Positions 11,851 to 20,095 of a stretch of DNA of 28,399 bases are shown here, piece by piece. The position numbers were made by a program, and so were the translations under genes. Numbering within the stretch: position 1 is the stretch's first letter; the number at the start of each line of letters is the position of its first letter. Under the pieces are notes generated by a model, which did no database searches, was not told where the DNA came from, and saw nothing but the letters and a program-made list of their open reading frames with translations. Origin of the DNA: a virus; IMG/VR virus record IMGVR_UViG_3300028800_000270, positions 1 to 28,399 of that record; one strand, given 5' to 3'.

Positions 11851-14800
11851 TTATGGAGTGTGGTAGTACACCTTTTCGTTGGCTTGAAAGGCCTGTGAAT
11901 TTGCATCCACCCATGCCGACGGTGAGACAATCGCTTCGCCGACCAGACCGGTAAGAGGATTGCTCGTCACCCCGCCGGCATTGCCAATTTGGATCGATGA
12001 TACAAGCCCACCGGCCCCCGCTGTTCCTGGCGATGTAATGCTCTGATCGATGACCTGCTTTGAACTAGCGCCGTTGAATATCGTACCAAGAGCGTGGGCA
12101 GTGGCATCCGCTACACCAGATGTTAGCCCCTTGATCGAACCACCAGCCAGGAACTGAAACGAATTTGCCGTGTTGCCGAAGAACATCTGATTAGTAGACC
12201 CATTATCGCCTACCAACGTCTGAATTGTAGTAAAGTTTGCTGTACGCTGGGCAACCGCAAACACGGAGAGCGGCTGAGCAACTGTGGCGGCCGCGTTCAT
12301 TCGATTTGGACCTGCCGCTGAAAATAGGGCTGCAGGTCGCCCGTTTATAGCGGCCGAACTAAGCACAAGGCTAGGCTGAAGAGCAACCGTACCTTGAAGC
12401 AAGTTCAGGCCGCTACCACCTTGATCGTACCACGTAGCAATCGAGCAAGTTGTCGAGGCACAGAAGGTCGTGGCTGTAGTAACGTCAAGATCGCCGGAGG
12501 TGGTAAAGCCAATGTCTGTCGTCGCGCTATCGCTGGCGCGCAGGATATTGATCGCCGGCCCCGCATAGGCCCCGCGCAAGCGCCGCATGCTGTAGGCGGC
12601 GGTCACCGCCGGGTAGTTATCAAGCGGCCCCACGAAGTTGGTGCTGTAGTAGGTCTTTTCGTTCGCCTGAACTGCCTGCAAAGTAGCGGTAGCTACCGCG
12701 CCCGGGAAGACCGCAAGCTCACCAACCAGCCCGGTCATAGGGCCAGTCCCGGCGCTATCATTGCCGATAGTTATTCCGGCCACGGCACCAGACCCAGGAT
12801 TGGCACTGGGACCTGCCACACCATCAACTAAGTTATAAGCAGTGCTGCTTACAGTCCCACCGACAGCATGAGCCACATTCTCAGCAGCGTAGAGGCTTGT
12901 CGTAAATAAACCGAAGTTATAGGCTACCCCGCCGGGGGCGTTGCCGAAGTAATCAGTGCCGTTGCTGGGCGAGGACCACATACCCGAGAACGACGAAGAG
13001 CTACCAGTGCGCTCCACTACCATTGTAGAGGAGAAAGGTTGAGATAGCGCCGGAGTGGTCGCTCTCGCCAATTGAGTAGTGGAAGCGCGCAGGAACTTGA
13101 CAGCGGCACGACCATTCATAGTCGGCTCGGACAGCACAAGCGTCGGCTGCTGCCCGGCTGTCGCCTGTGTCACATCATAGGTGCTCCCGCTCTGATCGTA
13201 TAGAGTCACCACCCGGCAGGTAGTGGCCGCGCAGAAGGTCGTCGCCGTCGCAACGTCGAAATCTCCAGTCAAAGTAAAGCCGATGTCCGTCGTCGTGCTG
13301 TCCGAAGCGCGGATGATGTTCGCTGCCTTGCCCAAGTAATTCGATACCAGCCGACGCAAGCCATAAGCGGCAGTTGGCGCAAGGCCATCGAGCGGGGCGC
13401 CTATGCTGTAGTAGGCTTTCTCGTTTGCCTGAAACGCAACATTATCAGCATCCGCGATCGCGCTGCCAGTCAGCACCAATTCCGGGATGACGCCAGTAAG
13501 GGACTGCCCTGTCGGGTAAGTCTGGCCGACCATGAGGCCGCCCATCGTCGCCGAGCCTGGATTGCCAGGGGAAGTAACAGCCTGATCAACAGCAAATTTG
13601 GAAGTGCTGGAATTGACCACCGCCGCAATAGCATGCGCGCGTCCATCCAAGACTGTCGCAGTTGGGAAACCACTCCCGGCATATTGGTACATCTGATTGG
13701 TGGTGCTAATACCAAAAGCGACTACTGTGATTGGCGAAATGCTGCCAACGGCCGTCTGTCCCGTGCCAGCCCCCGCCGTCCGATTGATCACAAACGAGTA
13801 GGTGAAAGGTTGTGAGAGCGCAGGCGTTGTCTGCCGATAAAGGATCTGCGCCGAAGCGGCAAGATAGGAGATGGTCGGCCGGCCGCCCAATGTCGGCTCG
13901 GACAAGACAAGAGCGGGTTGATTGGCAGCTGTAGGCTGCGCCAAATCATAACCATTCGCGCTCTGATCGTACCACTTCGCAATCGAGCAAGTCGTCGAGG
14001 CACAGAAAGTCGTGGCTGTAGTGACATCGAAGTCGCCAACAGACGTAAAGCCAACATCCCTCGCCGTACTATCCGAGGCGCGGACAATGTTGACGGCCTT
14101 ATTAGCCGCATAGCTGGATAGCAGCCGACGCAGGCTATAGGCCGCGGTCACCGGGGGCTGAAGATCGAGAGGCCGCGGAGTGTAGTAAACAGCCTCATTG
14201 GAAAAGATCGTGTTGAGATTAGTTACCGAAACCGCGCTATCGTAGGCGATGGCTTCGCTGATCTCTCCGCTGTAGAACTGCCCACCGTAATCCTGTCCGA
14301 TGCTCCAAACAGTTGTTGCGCCGCTTGCCGTAGCAAAGGTCGGCGCTCCATTAGTTACCCCATTTCGGTAATAGGTCACTTGCGTGCCGGAACGAGTAAA
14401 AGCAGAAATATTAGAACCACTTACGATATCAGGCAGCGTCGCTGGAGTTGATGCACCGGCATTAGGAATGCTCAGTAGCTCATTAGCACCCGCGCCAACC
14501 CGCCAAGAGATCGAACCAAGCGTCGCACCGCCGGCAGCACCTTTGCTGAGGATAGTCCCTGCCGAAGCTGTTGTGGGATAATGGACTGCAATCCCAGTTG
14601 CATTACCAGTCCAAGCCGGCGTAACGCCGCTTTGCTGCAAAGATGTCCCAGACGAGGTTGTAAACAAAACCGTCGGCCGACCATTATGCCCAGCAAGCAG
14701 CAAGGTCGGGCGATTGGCCGGGGTCGCCTGAGTAACATTGACACCATTCGCGCCCTGATCATACCAAGTAACGACAGAGCAGGTGGTGGCAGCGCAGAAA

Positions 14801-15909
14801 GTCGTGGCTGTAGTGACGTCGAAGTCGCCAGCTGTGGTAAACCCAATATCGGTTGTCGCGCTGTCGCTGGCGCGGCTGATATTGACAGCCTTGTTAGCCG
14901 TATAGGTACCAAGCAAACGCCGCAGGCTGTAAGCAGCCGTGACCGGCGGCTGATTGTCCAGCGGATAAGGGCGCGCCAAAGCCGAATCGAGCGCGGCTAC
15001 CTGAGCCGGTGTAAGCACCGTGCGCATAAACACGGTTGTATCCATATTGCCGGCGTAAAAATTCGATGAACCCGTGCTGCCAATGCGTGTCGGGTTTGTC
15101 GTAGAGTTAAGAGTTCCTGCATTTGTTCCGAAATTTACCGATACCCCACTTTTGTAGACGCTGGTATTGCCGTTAACTGCTGATCGAGTAGCCCCTATCG
15201 ACAGCCAGGAAGTCAGCGGAAACGTGCCGGGATCTTCGAGGACATAGGATGCCCCGCCGATGAACTGCTGAGTTCCAACATGATTGTTACCAGAATTACT
15301 AGTCTCAAGCTGATACTGCGAATTGGCAGGAGATGCCCCATCCCCTTTGTTTATGACAATCTGAAACCCCGAAATAGAAGTTGGGTAATCCCACGACAAT
15401 AGTGAGAAATTCGTGCTCTCAAATGACAAATCAGCAACATTTCCGGCACTCAAAAAACTAGTCACGCCATCGAAAGACAGCGACGCTCCAAACTTACCGG
15501 GAACAGAGAAGGAGAGGGCCGGTTGATTCGCCGCTGTAGGCTGCGTCATATCATGCGAAAGGCCGCTCTGATCGTACCAAGTCACTGCCCTGCAGGTCGT
15601 CGCCACACAGAAGGTCGTAGCTGTAGTAACATCAAAATTGCCAGCAGCCGTAAAGCCGACATCGGTCGTCGCGTTATCCGAAGCGCGGATGATGTTAACG
15701 GCCTTATTAGCCGTATAGTTGGATAGCAAACGACCAAGACTGTAGGCACCGACAACTTGCCCAGCGTAGGCATCGAGCGGCCCAACAAACGTAGCCCCGC
15801 CAAACCCACCCGGGCCGACACCCAGCGTGAGCATTTGTGGTACAGCCGGCGAACCAACCAGCAGCCCGGCCAGGACGGTGAGCGCAGCAAGGGCGCGACG
15901 TAAGATCAT
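11851..15909 (-). CDS. Exported five-repeat lectin/arabinofuranosidase-B-like fibre or adhesin
   Basis: 1352 residues. The N terminus is a signal peptide (MILRRALAALTVLAGLLVG, cleavage near residue 25), unusual for a phage fibre. Five tandem repeats of about 250-270 residues follow, starting near residues 53, 323, 590, 846 and 1103. Each opens with AAYSLRRLL-like, then INI.RASDS..TDIGFT, then DVTTATTFC..TTC, then WYDQ. This string resembles the front of alpha-L-arabinofuranosidase B (GH54), whose fold is concanavalin-like. I see no clear catalytic acids, so sugar binding is likelier than hydrolysis. The Cys pair in every repeat fits disulfides formed after export. It occupies the tail-fibre slot, next to a glycosyltransferase gene. 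Confidence 0.75.
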   Translation of the reverse strand: MILRRALAALTVLAGLLVGSPAVPQMLTLGVGPGGFGGATFVGPLDAYAGQVVGAYSLGRLLSNYTANKAVNIIRASDNATTDVGFTAAGNFDVTTATTFCVATTCRAVTWYDQSGLSHDMTQPTAANQPALSFSVPGKFGASLSFDGVTSFLSAGNVADLSFESTNFSLLSWDYPTSISGFQIVINKGDGASPANSQYQLETSNSGNNHVGTQQFIGGASYVLEDPGTFPLTSWLSIGATRSAVNGNTSVYKSGVSVNFGTNAGTLNSTTNPTRIGSTGSSNFYAGNMDTTVFMRTVLTPAQVAALDSALARPYPLDNQPPVTAAYSLRRLLGTYTANKAVNISRASDSATTDIGFTTAGDFDVTTATTFCAATTCSVVTWYDQGANGVNVTQATPANRPTLLLAGHNGRPTVLFTTSSGTSLQQSGVTPAWTGNATGIAVHYPTTASAGTILSKGAAGGATLGSISWRVGAGANELLSIPNAGASTPATLPDIVSGSNISAFTRSGTQVTYYRNGVTNGAPTFATASGATTVWSIGQDYGGQFYSGEISEAIAYDSAVSVTNLNTIFSNEAVYYTPRPLDLQPPVTAAYSLRRLLSSYAANKAVNIVRASDSTARDVGFTSVGDFDVTTATTFCASTTCSIAKWYDQSANGYDLAQPTAANQPALVLSEPTLGGRPTISYLAASAQILYRQTTPALSQPFTYSFVINRTAGAGTGQTAVGSISPITVVAFGISTTNQMYQYAGSGFPTATVLDGRAHAIAAVVNSSTSKFAVDQAVTSPGNPGSATMGGLMVGQTYPTGQSLTGVIPELVLTGSAIADADNVAFQANEKAYYSIGAPLDGLAPTAAYGLRRLVSNYLGKAANIIRASDSTTTDIGFTLTGDFDVATATTFCAATTCRVVTLYDQSGSTYDVTQATAGQQPTLVLSEPTMNGRAAVKFLRASTTQLARATTPALSQPFSSTMVVERTGSSSSFSGMWSSPSNGTDYFGNAPGGVAYNFGLFTTSLYAAENVAHAVGGTVSSTAYNLVDGVAGPSANPGSGAVAGITIGNDSAGTGPMTGLVGELAVFPGAVATATLQAVQANEKTYYSTNFVGPLDNYPAVTAAYSMRRLRGAYAGPAINILRASDSATTDIGFTTSGDLDVTTATTFCASTTCSIATWYDQGGSGLNLLQGTVALQPSLVLSSAAINGRPAALFSAAGPNRMNAAATVAQPLSVFAVAQRTANFTTIQTLVGDNGSTNQMFFGNTANSFQFLAGGSIKGLTSGVADATAHALGTIFNGASSKQVIDQSITSPGTAGAGGLVSSIQIGNAGGVTSNPLTGLVGEAIVSPSAWVDANSQAFQANEKVYYHTP
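12540..15755 (-). repeat. Five tandem domain repeats in the fibre gene (repeat starts)
   Basis: The conserved opening of each repeat (the AYSLRRLL region followed by RASDS and TTFC..TTC) recurs near 15750, 14945, 14150, 13375 and 12605 on the minus strand, about 0.77-0.81 kb apart. The stretch coding for DVTTATTFC is the best conserved part at the DNA level, while the second half of each unit differs. Repeats of this sort arise by unequal recombination and can vary in number among relatives. Confidence 0.85.
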
Positions 15910-15920
15910 GCTTGTAGCTC

Positions 15921-16454
15921 CTAGCGATAGGTAGCGTTGACGAAGAGGCCGGTCGCTGCGTTGGTATTGTCGTTATCGGCCGACCCGCCGGTGATGCAGT
16001 AGGCGATGCCAGTGGAGAACGCAGCGCCGGCCGCTGGCATGGAAATGACGAACCCCCCTCCGGCATTTGAAGCGCCGTAGGGGATCGGAAAAGGCCCCCA
16101 GACCACCGTGTCAGTATTGCACGTTGGCGTGGTCGCCTTGTTGTAAAACTTGAGATAGTAGACCGTGGTCGTGGTATTCAACATCGTCATGGTCAGCAGC
16201 GTTCCCGGCGCCGCTTTCATGACGGTAGCATTCGTCGAAGCTGCCGCGATCAGCCGGTGCAGACTGGTGCTGGTGCAGGGTACGGAGTGCCAAGGCGGCC
16301 CGGGCACGCCATCCCATGTCATGCACACCGTCCCCGTCGTCGTCTGCGTATAGCTCGGGGCGCCGGTCGTATAAACAGCTTGCGCAAAAGCCTGATGGCA
16401 GAGAACCGCCAGCAAAGCGGCAAACGCCAGAGCTACCCAGTACCGAGTTTTCAT
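15921..16454 (-). CDS. Exported small virion-like or adhesin protein
   Basis: 177 residues with a clear signal peptide (MKTRYWVALAFAALLAVL, cleavage near AFA-QA at 24). The mature part contains the pattern ASTNATVMKAAPG, then YYLKFYNKATTPTCNTD, IPYG and FSTGIAYCITGGSADND, which I recognise from small phage structural proteins of unknown function. Four Cys residues in the mature chain would suit disulfides after export. AAAAGGAG precedes the ATG. It heads the leftward late transcript facing the rightward moron genes and ends 11 bases before the five-repeat protein, which is also exported. The two probably act together at the surface. Confidence 0.7.
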   Translation of the reverse strand: MKTRYWVALAFAALLAVLCHQAFAQAVYTTGAPSYTQTTTGTVCMTWDGVPGPPWHSVPCTSTSLHRLIAAASTNATVMKAAPGTLLTMTMLNTTTTVYYLKFYNKATTPTCNTDTVVWGPFPIPYGASNAGGGFVISMPAAGAAFSTGIAYCITGGSADNDNTNAATGLFVNATYR

Positions 16455-16470
16455 ATCTGCAAGTCTCCTT

Positions 16471-16499
16471 TTGCCGTATGCTTAGTTGGTCGATACAAA
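16471..16499 (+). promoter_or_regulatory. Promoter-like site for the rightward gene pair
   Basis: TTGCCG and TACAAA, 17 bases apart, lie in the 64-base gap between the diverging genes. Each matches four of six consensus bases. Transcription would start only about 13 bases before the first rightward gene. The match is modest. Confidence 0.3.
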
Positions 16500-16518
16500 A
16501 CCAATCGAGGAAACGAAG

Positions 16519-16848
16519 ATGCCCCGAACCAAGATGCCACGAACCACCGTCAAGCTTGGCGAGGAAGAAGCCAAAGCCGATCTGTTCATCAACTGGGCAA
16601 AGGAAAGCGTTTACCGCACCTACCCCCTGGTCAATGATAACGGCGTTGCCCCCATAGCCCAACGCTACGATGTGCCGGCGATCCATCTCGCCGAGCAGGT
16701 AGTACAGGGCATCGCCACGCTGCTGCGCAACGGCTACATGCTTGAGATCATGCGCGCTACGCAAGCCGACGGCTCGAAGTACGAGGTCGTCCACCTACGA
16801 CGCCAGGACTTCCCGAAAGATATCCTCGCCATTATCATGGCGCCCTAA
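16519..16848 (+). CDS. Small protein of unknown function, first gene of the rightward island
   Basis: 109 residues from MPRTKMPRTTVKLG; GAGGAA lies six bases before this ATG, and a second ATG 15 bases on would remove the doubled MPRT. The product is mixed alpha/beta: WAKESVYRTYPLVNDNGVAP, a helix with HLAEQVVQGIATLLRNGYML, then a strand pair rich in charged residues. The helical centre could be a helix-turn-helix, but this is not convincing. It precedes the glycosyltransferase gene by 30 bases on the same strand. Confidence 0.7.
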   Translation: MPRTKMPRTTVKLGEEEAKADLFINWAKESVYRTYPLVNDNGVAPIAQRYDVPAIHLAEQVVQGIATLLRNGYMLEIMRATQADGSKYEVVHLRRQDFPKDILAIIMAP

Positions 16849-16878
16849 GCTCAATCACCAGAAAGGTCGTTTACTCAA

Positions 16879-18228
16879 ATGTCGAAAGAAGCCATCACCA
16901 CCAACGATCTGAACAACTGGGCTGTCAAGCTGGCCCAAGCCGGGCGCTACCCGATGGCCGAGGCGATCGCCCGACGAGGCCTTGCCCTGGACCCGGAGTC
17001 GGCCCTGCTCCGCGGCACCCTCGGGCTGGTCCTCTTGAATGCCGGCAAATACAGCGACGCCATCGACGAGCTTGGCGAGGCGATCGACAAGGAGCCCGAG
17101 GATTGGGGCTTTCATCACAACATCGCGCTGGCCTTCATGGCGATCGGCGTATTCGACATGGCCATGAGCCACATGAACCGCGCGGTCGACATCAACCCTA
17201 CCGACGCAGCGGCGCGCTGGGACCGCGCTCTCATCCTTCTGGCCGGCGGTCAATGGCGACAGGGCTGGCAGGAATACGAAGCCCGCAAGACCTGGTTGCC
17301 GCACCACTATCCGAAATGGATGTTCTCGACATGGCGCGGCGAGGACCTCGCCGGCAAATGGCTGTTCGTCCAAGCCGAGCAAGGCGCGGGCGATACGCTG
17401 AACTTCTCGCGCTACCTCGCGTGGGTCAAGTCCAAGTACCCGACCTGCAAGATCGCCTTCGCCGTCATCCACCAACTCGCCGCCCTCTACCGCGGGCACC
17501 CGCACATCGACACCCTCATCCTTACCGGCGAAGCCATCCCCAAGTGCAACTACGGCATCTACCTTTGCTCGCTGCCGGGCATGTTCAATACGACCAACGA
17601 GCACGTCCCGCCGGATGATGGCTGGTTCAAGACCCGAGCCGGGCAGTTGAACTTCCAGATCCCGGAAGCCAGCGAGGGGTCAAAAAAAGTCGGCATCGTC
17701 TGGGCGGGCAATCCCACCCATCGCCGCGACGTCGATCGATCCATGACGCTGGAGCAATTCCTGCCGCTGGTCAGCCGGCCCGATCTCTCGGTCTATTCGT
17801 TCCAATTCGGCCAGCGAGCCGGCGATATCTCCTTGCTCGGCGCCGACGGCTTCATCGTCGACCTCGGCCAGCACATGTCCGACTGGACCGTCACCGCCGG
17901 CATGCTGGCCAAGATGGACTTATTCATCGGCGTCGATACGGCAGTCACCCATCTGGCCGCCGGGATCGGCATCGAGACGCACATCTGCCTTTCGTACGTC
18001 AGCGACTTCCGCTGGACGCATGAAGGCAGCGACACAGTGTGGTACCCCTCAGCCACGCTGCACCGCCAACCCAATCTCGGCGATTGGCGATCAGTCATCG
18101 AAGACGTGCTCGATACAATCGGGCCGGTGCCTGAGATCGAAGTTACCAAGACCGTAGCTCTGATCGACACCGGTCATTCGTTCAGCGGGCCGGCGCTGGT
18201 CGGCGACGCGAGCGATCTCAGCGACTAA
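16879..18228 (+). CDS. TPR-glycosyltransferase (GT-B fold, GT9/OGT-like)
   Basis: 449 residues. Residues 10-135 hold about three TPR units (ALDPESALLRGTLGLVLLNA, EPEDWGFHHNIALAF, NPTDAAARWDRALIL). The catalytic part follows, with WLFVQAEQGAGDTLNFSRYL (161-180), VGIVWAGNPTHRRD (271-284) and the donor-site segment SDWTVTAGMLAKMDLFIGVD with THLAA (334-361). The pattern is that of bacterial TPR-linked glycosyltransferases related to heptosyltransferases and O-GlcNAc transferases. It should move a sugar from a nucleotide donor; the target could be a virion protein, such as the neighbouring exported fibre, or host surface glycan. Orientation against its neighbours and a strong hairpin after the stop suggest an added moron gene. 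Confidence 0.85.
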   Translation: MSKEAITTNDLNNWAVKLAQAGRYPMAEAIARRGLALDPESALLRGTLGLVLLNAGKYSDAIDELGEAIDKEPEDWGFHHNIALAFMAIGVFDMAMSHMNRAVDINPTDAAARWDRALILLAGGQWRQGWQEYEARKTWLPHHYPKWMFSTWRGEDLAGKWLFVQAEQGAGDTLNFSRYLAWVKSKYPTCKIAFAVIHQLAALYRGHPHIDTLILTGEAIPKCNYGIYLCSLPGMFNTTNEHVPPDDGWFKTRAGQLNFQIPEASEGSKKVGIVWAGNPTHRRDVDRSMTLEQFLPLVSRPDLSVYSFQFGQRAGDISLLGADGFIVDLGQHMSDWTVTAGMLAKMDLFIGVDTAVTHLAAGIGIETHICLSYVSDFRWTHEGSDTVWYPSATLHRQPNLGDWRSVIEDVLDTIGPVPEIEVTKTVALIDTGHSFSGPALVGDASDLSD

Positions 18229-18326
18229 TCAAGGTCAATCCAGCGACAGCGGATGGCCAAGATAGTCAGTCGGTAGGTAACTATGCCGGTGGCGACAATC
18301 GCCACCGGCACCCACCACCACGCCAT
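18225..18326 (-). CDS. Tiny single-helix membrane peptide
   Basis: A 33-residue reading frame MAWWWVPVAIVATGIVTYRL... with a hydrophobic stretch at residues 3-16 and a charged end. AGGAGGCGAGG lies directly before the ATG. It overlaps the end of the opposing glycosyltransferase gene by four bases, and the terminator-like hairpin falls inside it. Either it is a real small membrane peptide or the reading frame is incidental to the hairpin. Confidence 0.4.
   Translation of the reverse strand: MAWWWVPVAIVATGIVTYRLTILAIRCRWIDLD
18284..18310. terminator. Strong hairpin between converging genes
   Basis: A perfect 12-bp stem (TGCCGGTGGCGA and TCGCCACCGGCA) with a three-base loop lies 56 bases after the glycosyltransferase stop, between converging genes. 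No T-run follows on either strand, so it would be a weak intrinsic terminator or a stabilising 3' structure. Confidence 0.5.
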
Positions 18327-18335
18327 CCTCGCCTC

Positions 18336-18950
18336 CTAGCGTTCCCGACCATTGCTGGGCATCTTGATTTCCACTTCAGCCTCAGGCGAGACCGCGTGGC
18401 CTTCAATCATTAGGGGCGCTTCGCGGTCCCGCCCATTGCTGGGCAGCATGATGATGACCTGCGGGCCGTCTGTCCCGCCCGATCCGCCGCTCTCGTTGCC
18501 CTTCTCGCGATAGCCGGCCCGGCTCTGCTCCCACCATTTGATGGCGCCGACATCCGGCGCGCATCCCTTACGAATGATATGGGTCTTTTTCTTGCCCTTG
18601 ACGATTGTCTCCTCGACGATCGAAGGGCGGCCAACAGCGAGATCCAGCAGCGAGGCCCCGACACGGGCCTTGGCCTTGACCAAGCCCACCTCGATCTCGC
18701 GAGCGAATACGTCTTCCAATTGCGCAACGCTTATCGGCTTACCTGTCGCCGGATCGACGATGAGGACCGCAATTTCCGCCAGCGTCAGATTATGGGCGCG
18801 GACCTCCTCGACCAACCGCCGCTGCTCATCAGTCGGCGCAAAGGCCGGCGCTGGGGGCGGGCCTTTCTTGGCACGCTTAGCCGGCAAGAGGTCGCTAAGC
18901 CTGACCCGCGGCGGCGCCACATAGGCGCCATTCATCCTTCCGGCATTCAT
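18336..18950 (-). CDS. Small terminase subunit-like / HTH protein, copy 1
   Basis: 204 residues. The core (about 38-150) reads TDEQRRLVEEVRAHNLTLAEIA (helix-turn-helix), DPATGKPIS, REIEVGLVKAKARVGASLLD and GAIKWWEQSRAGYREK. This is the pattern of a widespread phage family annotated as small terminase or DNA-binding proteins. A paralogue lies at 27862-28287. The C-terminal tail carries a doubled motif, LPSNGRDR and MPSNGRER. GGAG eight bases upstream and an ATGA overlap with the previous gene support the start. If it is TerS, the fibre genes and the opposed moron lie between it and terL. Confidence 0.65.
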   Translation of the reverse strand: MNAGRMNGAYVAPPRVRLSDLLPAKRAKKGPPPAPAFAPTDEQRRLVEEVRAHNLTLAEIAVLIVDPATGKPISVAQLEDVFAREIEVGLVKAKARVGASLLDLAVGRPSIVEETIVKGKKKTHIIRKGCAPDVGAIKWWEQSRAGYREKGNESGGSGGTDGPQVIIMLPSNGRDREAPLMIEGHAVSPEAEVEIKMPSNGRER

Positions 18951-19240
18951 GCTGTGGTCTCCGGGACGGGAATGTTAGACCGTTGGCAAGGCCCGAACTC
19001 CAGGGCCTCGGCTTGGTTGATGCATTCGATGACGACCGCGATTGCGGCCCGCATGGGGAAGCCCTGCCCGAGGCAGTTGTCGATGACGTCGCGCATGGTC
19101 TCAGGCGCGAAGCTGATCGAGGCCTGGTGCATGCGCCTACGCACCGGAAGCGGCAGGCTATCGAACAAAGCCATGTTCTCGCGCAGATCGGCGAAAGGAA
19201 CCTCGTTCACCACCTGCGTAACGGTATTGCGAATAGTCAT
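18947..19240 (-). CDS. Small helical protein, unknown
   Basis: 97 residues: MTIRNTVTQVVNEVPFADL, a helix with LPLPVRRRMHQASI, then FAPETMRDVIDNCLGQGFPM and a Cys-containing helix. It looks globular and all-alpha, without a recognised motif. Its stop overlaps the next start as ATGA, so it is coupled to the small-terminase-like gene and may be a partner of it. Confidence 0.7.
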   Translation of the reverse strand: MTIRNTVTQVVNEVPFADLRENMALFDSLPLPVRRRMHQASISFAPETMRDVIDNCLGQGFPMRAAIAVVIECINQAEALEFGPCQRSNIPVPETTA

Positions 19241-19246
19241 GGCAGA

Positions 19247-19411
19247 TCACTTCTTCATTGGGTTCCGCGCCACATGAGATCCTACCAAGATCACGGGCGC
19301 CTCGGGGCAGGTCTTGACATCAGGAGCGTGCGCCTTGCCGCACAACGGGCAAAGCCAGCCTCGCGGCTGGTCCTTGCGATCGATGCCTTTGAGAGGTCCT
19401 ACTTGTTCCAT
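19247..19411 (-). CDS. Short zinc-finger-like protein
   Basis: 54 residues, MEQVGPLKGIDRKDQPRG, then LCPLCGKAHAPDVKTCPE. The CxxC pair, His and further Cys could bind one zinc ion. AGGGG lies seven bases before the ATG. It ends six bases before the next gene in the leftward train. Function unknown. Confidence 0.65.
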   Translation of the reverse strand: MEQVGPLKGIDRKDQPRGWLCPLCGKAHAPDVKTCPEAPVILVGSHVARNPMKK

Positions 19412-19445
19412 GGCTTACCCCTGCACGACGAAGCTACATTTATCC

Positions 19446-19634
19446 CTATTCATCGCGCGCTGGCCACTTTACGCCTTCCCTGATCGCGACCACATCGCGC
19501 TGGGTGCGCAAGCGCCCGAGCTTCGCCTCGCTGTCGCCGCGAACCACAGCGCAATTCAACGCCGTCTGCGCATCGATGAAAGCCTGCGGCAGGCGTTGTG
19601 CCGGGGCAGGTTTGCGAAGGCTTGTCCGTCCCAT
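19446..19634 (-). CDS. Small basic helical protein, unknown
   Basis: 62 residues starting MGRTSLRKPAPAQRLPQ, with one long charged helix (FIDAQTALNCAVVRGDSEAK) and a basic end. The start lies nine bases after the previous stop, with a GGAG within reach. The fit between the neighbouring genes supports it. No family recognised. Confidence 0.55.
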   Translation of the reverse strand: MGRTSLRKPAPAQRLPQAFIDAQTALNCAVVRGDSEAKLGRLRTQRDVVAIREGVKWPARDE

Positions 19635-19642
19635 GGGAATGC

Positions 19643-20095
19643 CTACTCCGGCGCCACGATCGGTTGGCCAACGATAGCAGCAGTGCACACCAGGCACACC
19701 TCGTCGCCGTTGATCGTCCTGTGGCGATGAATGCGCGGATGGGCGCAATCGGTATCAGGCGTAGCCCATGAGTGCCCACACGCACACACCACCTTGCCGT
19801 CATCGCGCAAGCGCCGCAAGCTGACCTGATGATAGCAGACCCGCGGCACCCGGCGCTCTACCTCAGGCACAGCCGGCACCGGCTCGGGGGTCGGTGGTGG
19901 CGATGCTGGCTGCGGCGCGAAAGCCGCAGCCAGACGCTCATCGATGTATTCCGCCACCTTCCCCTGCGCCTTGCCCAGCAAGACCACAGCGTCAGTCAGC
20001 CGAGTATCCGCCGGCAATTCCTCTACCGCCAGAAGCGCGTCGCGTATGGCTACTTCCGCCGCCGTAAGCAATTCAACATGCATGCGTCTGGTCAT
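19643..20095 (-). CDS. Protein with helical N terminus and C-terminal Cys-rich zinc-binding region
   Basis: 150 residues from MTRRMHVELLTAAEVAIRD. Residues 8-60 are helical; a Pro-rich linker (PQPASPPPTPEPVPAVPEV) follows; the end has CYHQ, CACGHSW, DCAH and CLVC, enough ligands for one or two zinc ions. AAGGGG precedes the ATG, which overlaps the SLOG gene's stop as ATGA. Probably a nucleic-acid or protein adaptor; no family named. Confidence 0.7.
   Translation of the reverse strand: MTRRMHVELLTAAEVAIRDALLAVEELPADTRLTDAVVLLGKAQGKVAEYIDERLAAAFAPQPASPPPTPEPVPAVPEVERRVPRVCYHQVSLRRLRDDGKVVCACGHSWATPDTDCAHPRIHRHRTINGDEVCLVCTAAIVGQPIVAPE

Noticed and set aside
11851-15909. Repeated DNA as a CRISPR array or satellite repeat
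   Set aside because: The period is about 0.8 kb, frame is kept throughout and similarity follows codons, so these are protein-domain repeats.
11851-15909. Active arabinofuranosidase
   Set aside because: Only the front part of the GH54 pattern is visible and I could not place catalytic acids, so enzymatic activity is not claimed.
16855-17604. 249-codon minus-strand frame opposite the glycosyltransferase
   Set aside because: The TPR and glycosyltransferase motifs on the plus strand are unambiguous, and the antisense translation is a shadow.
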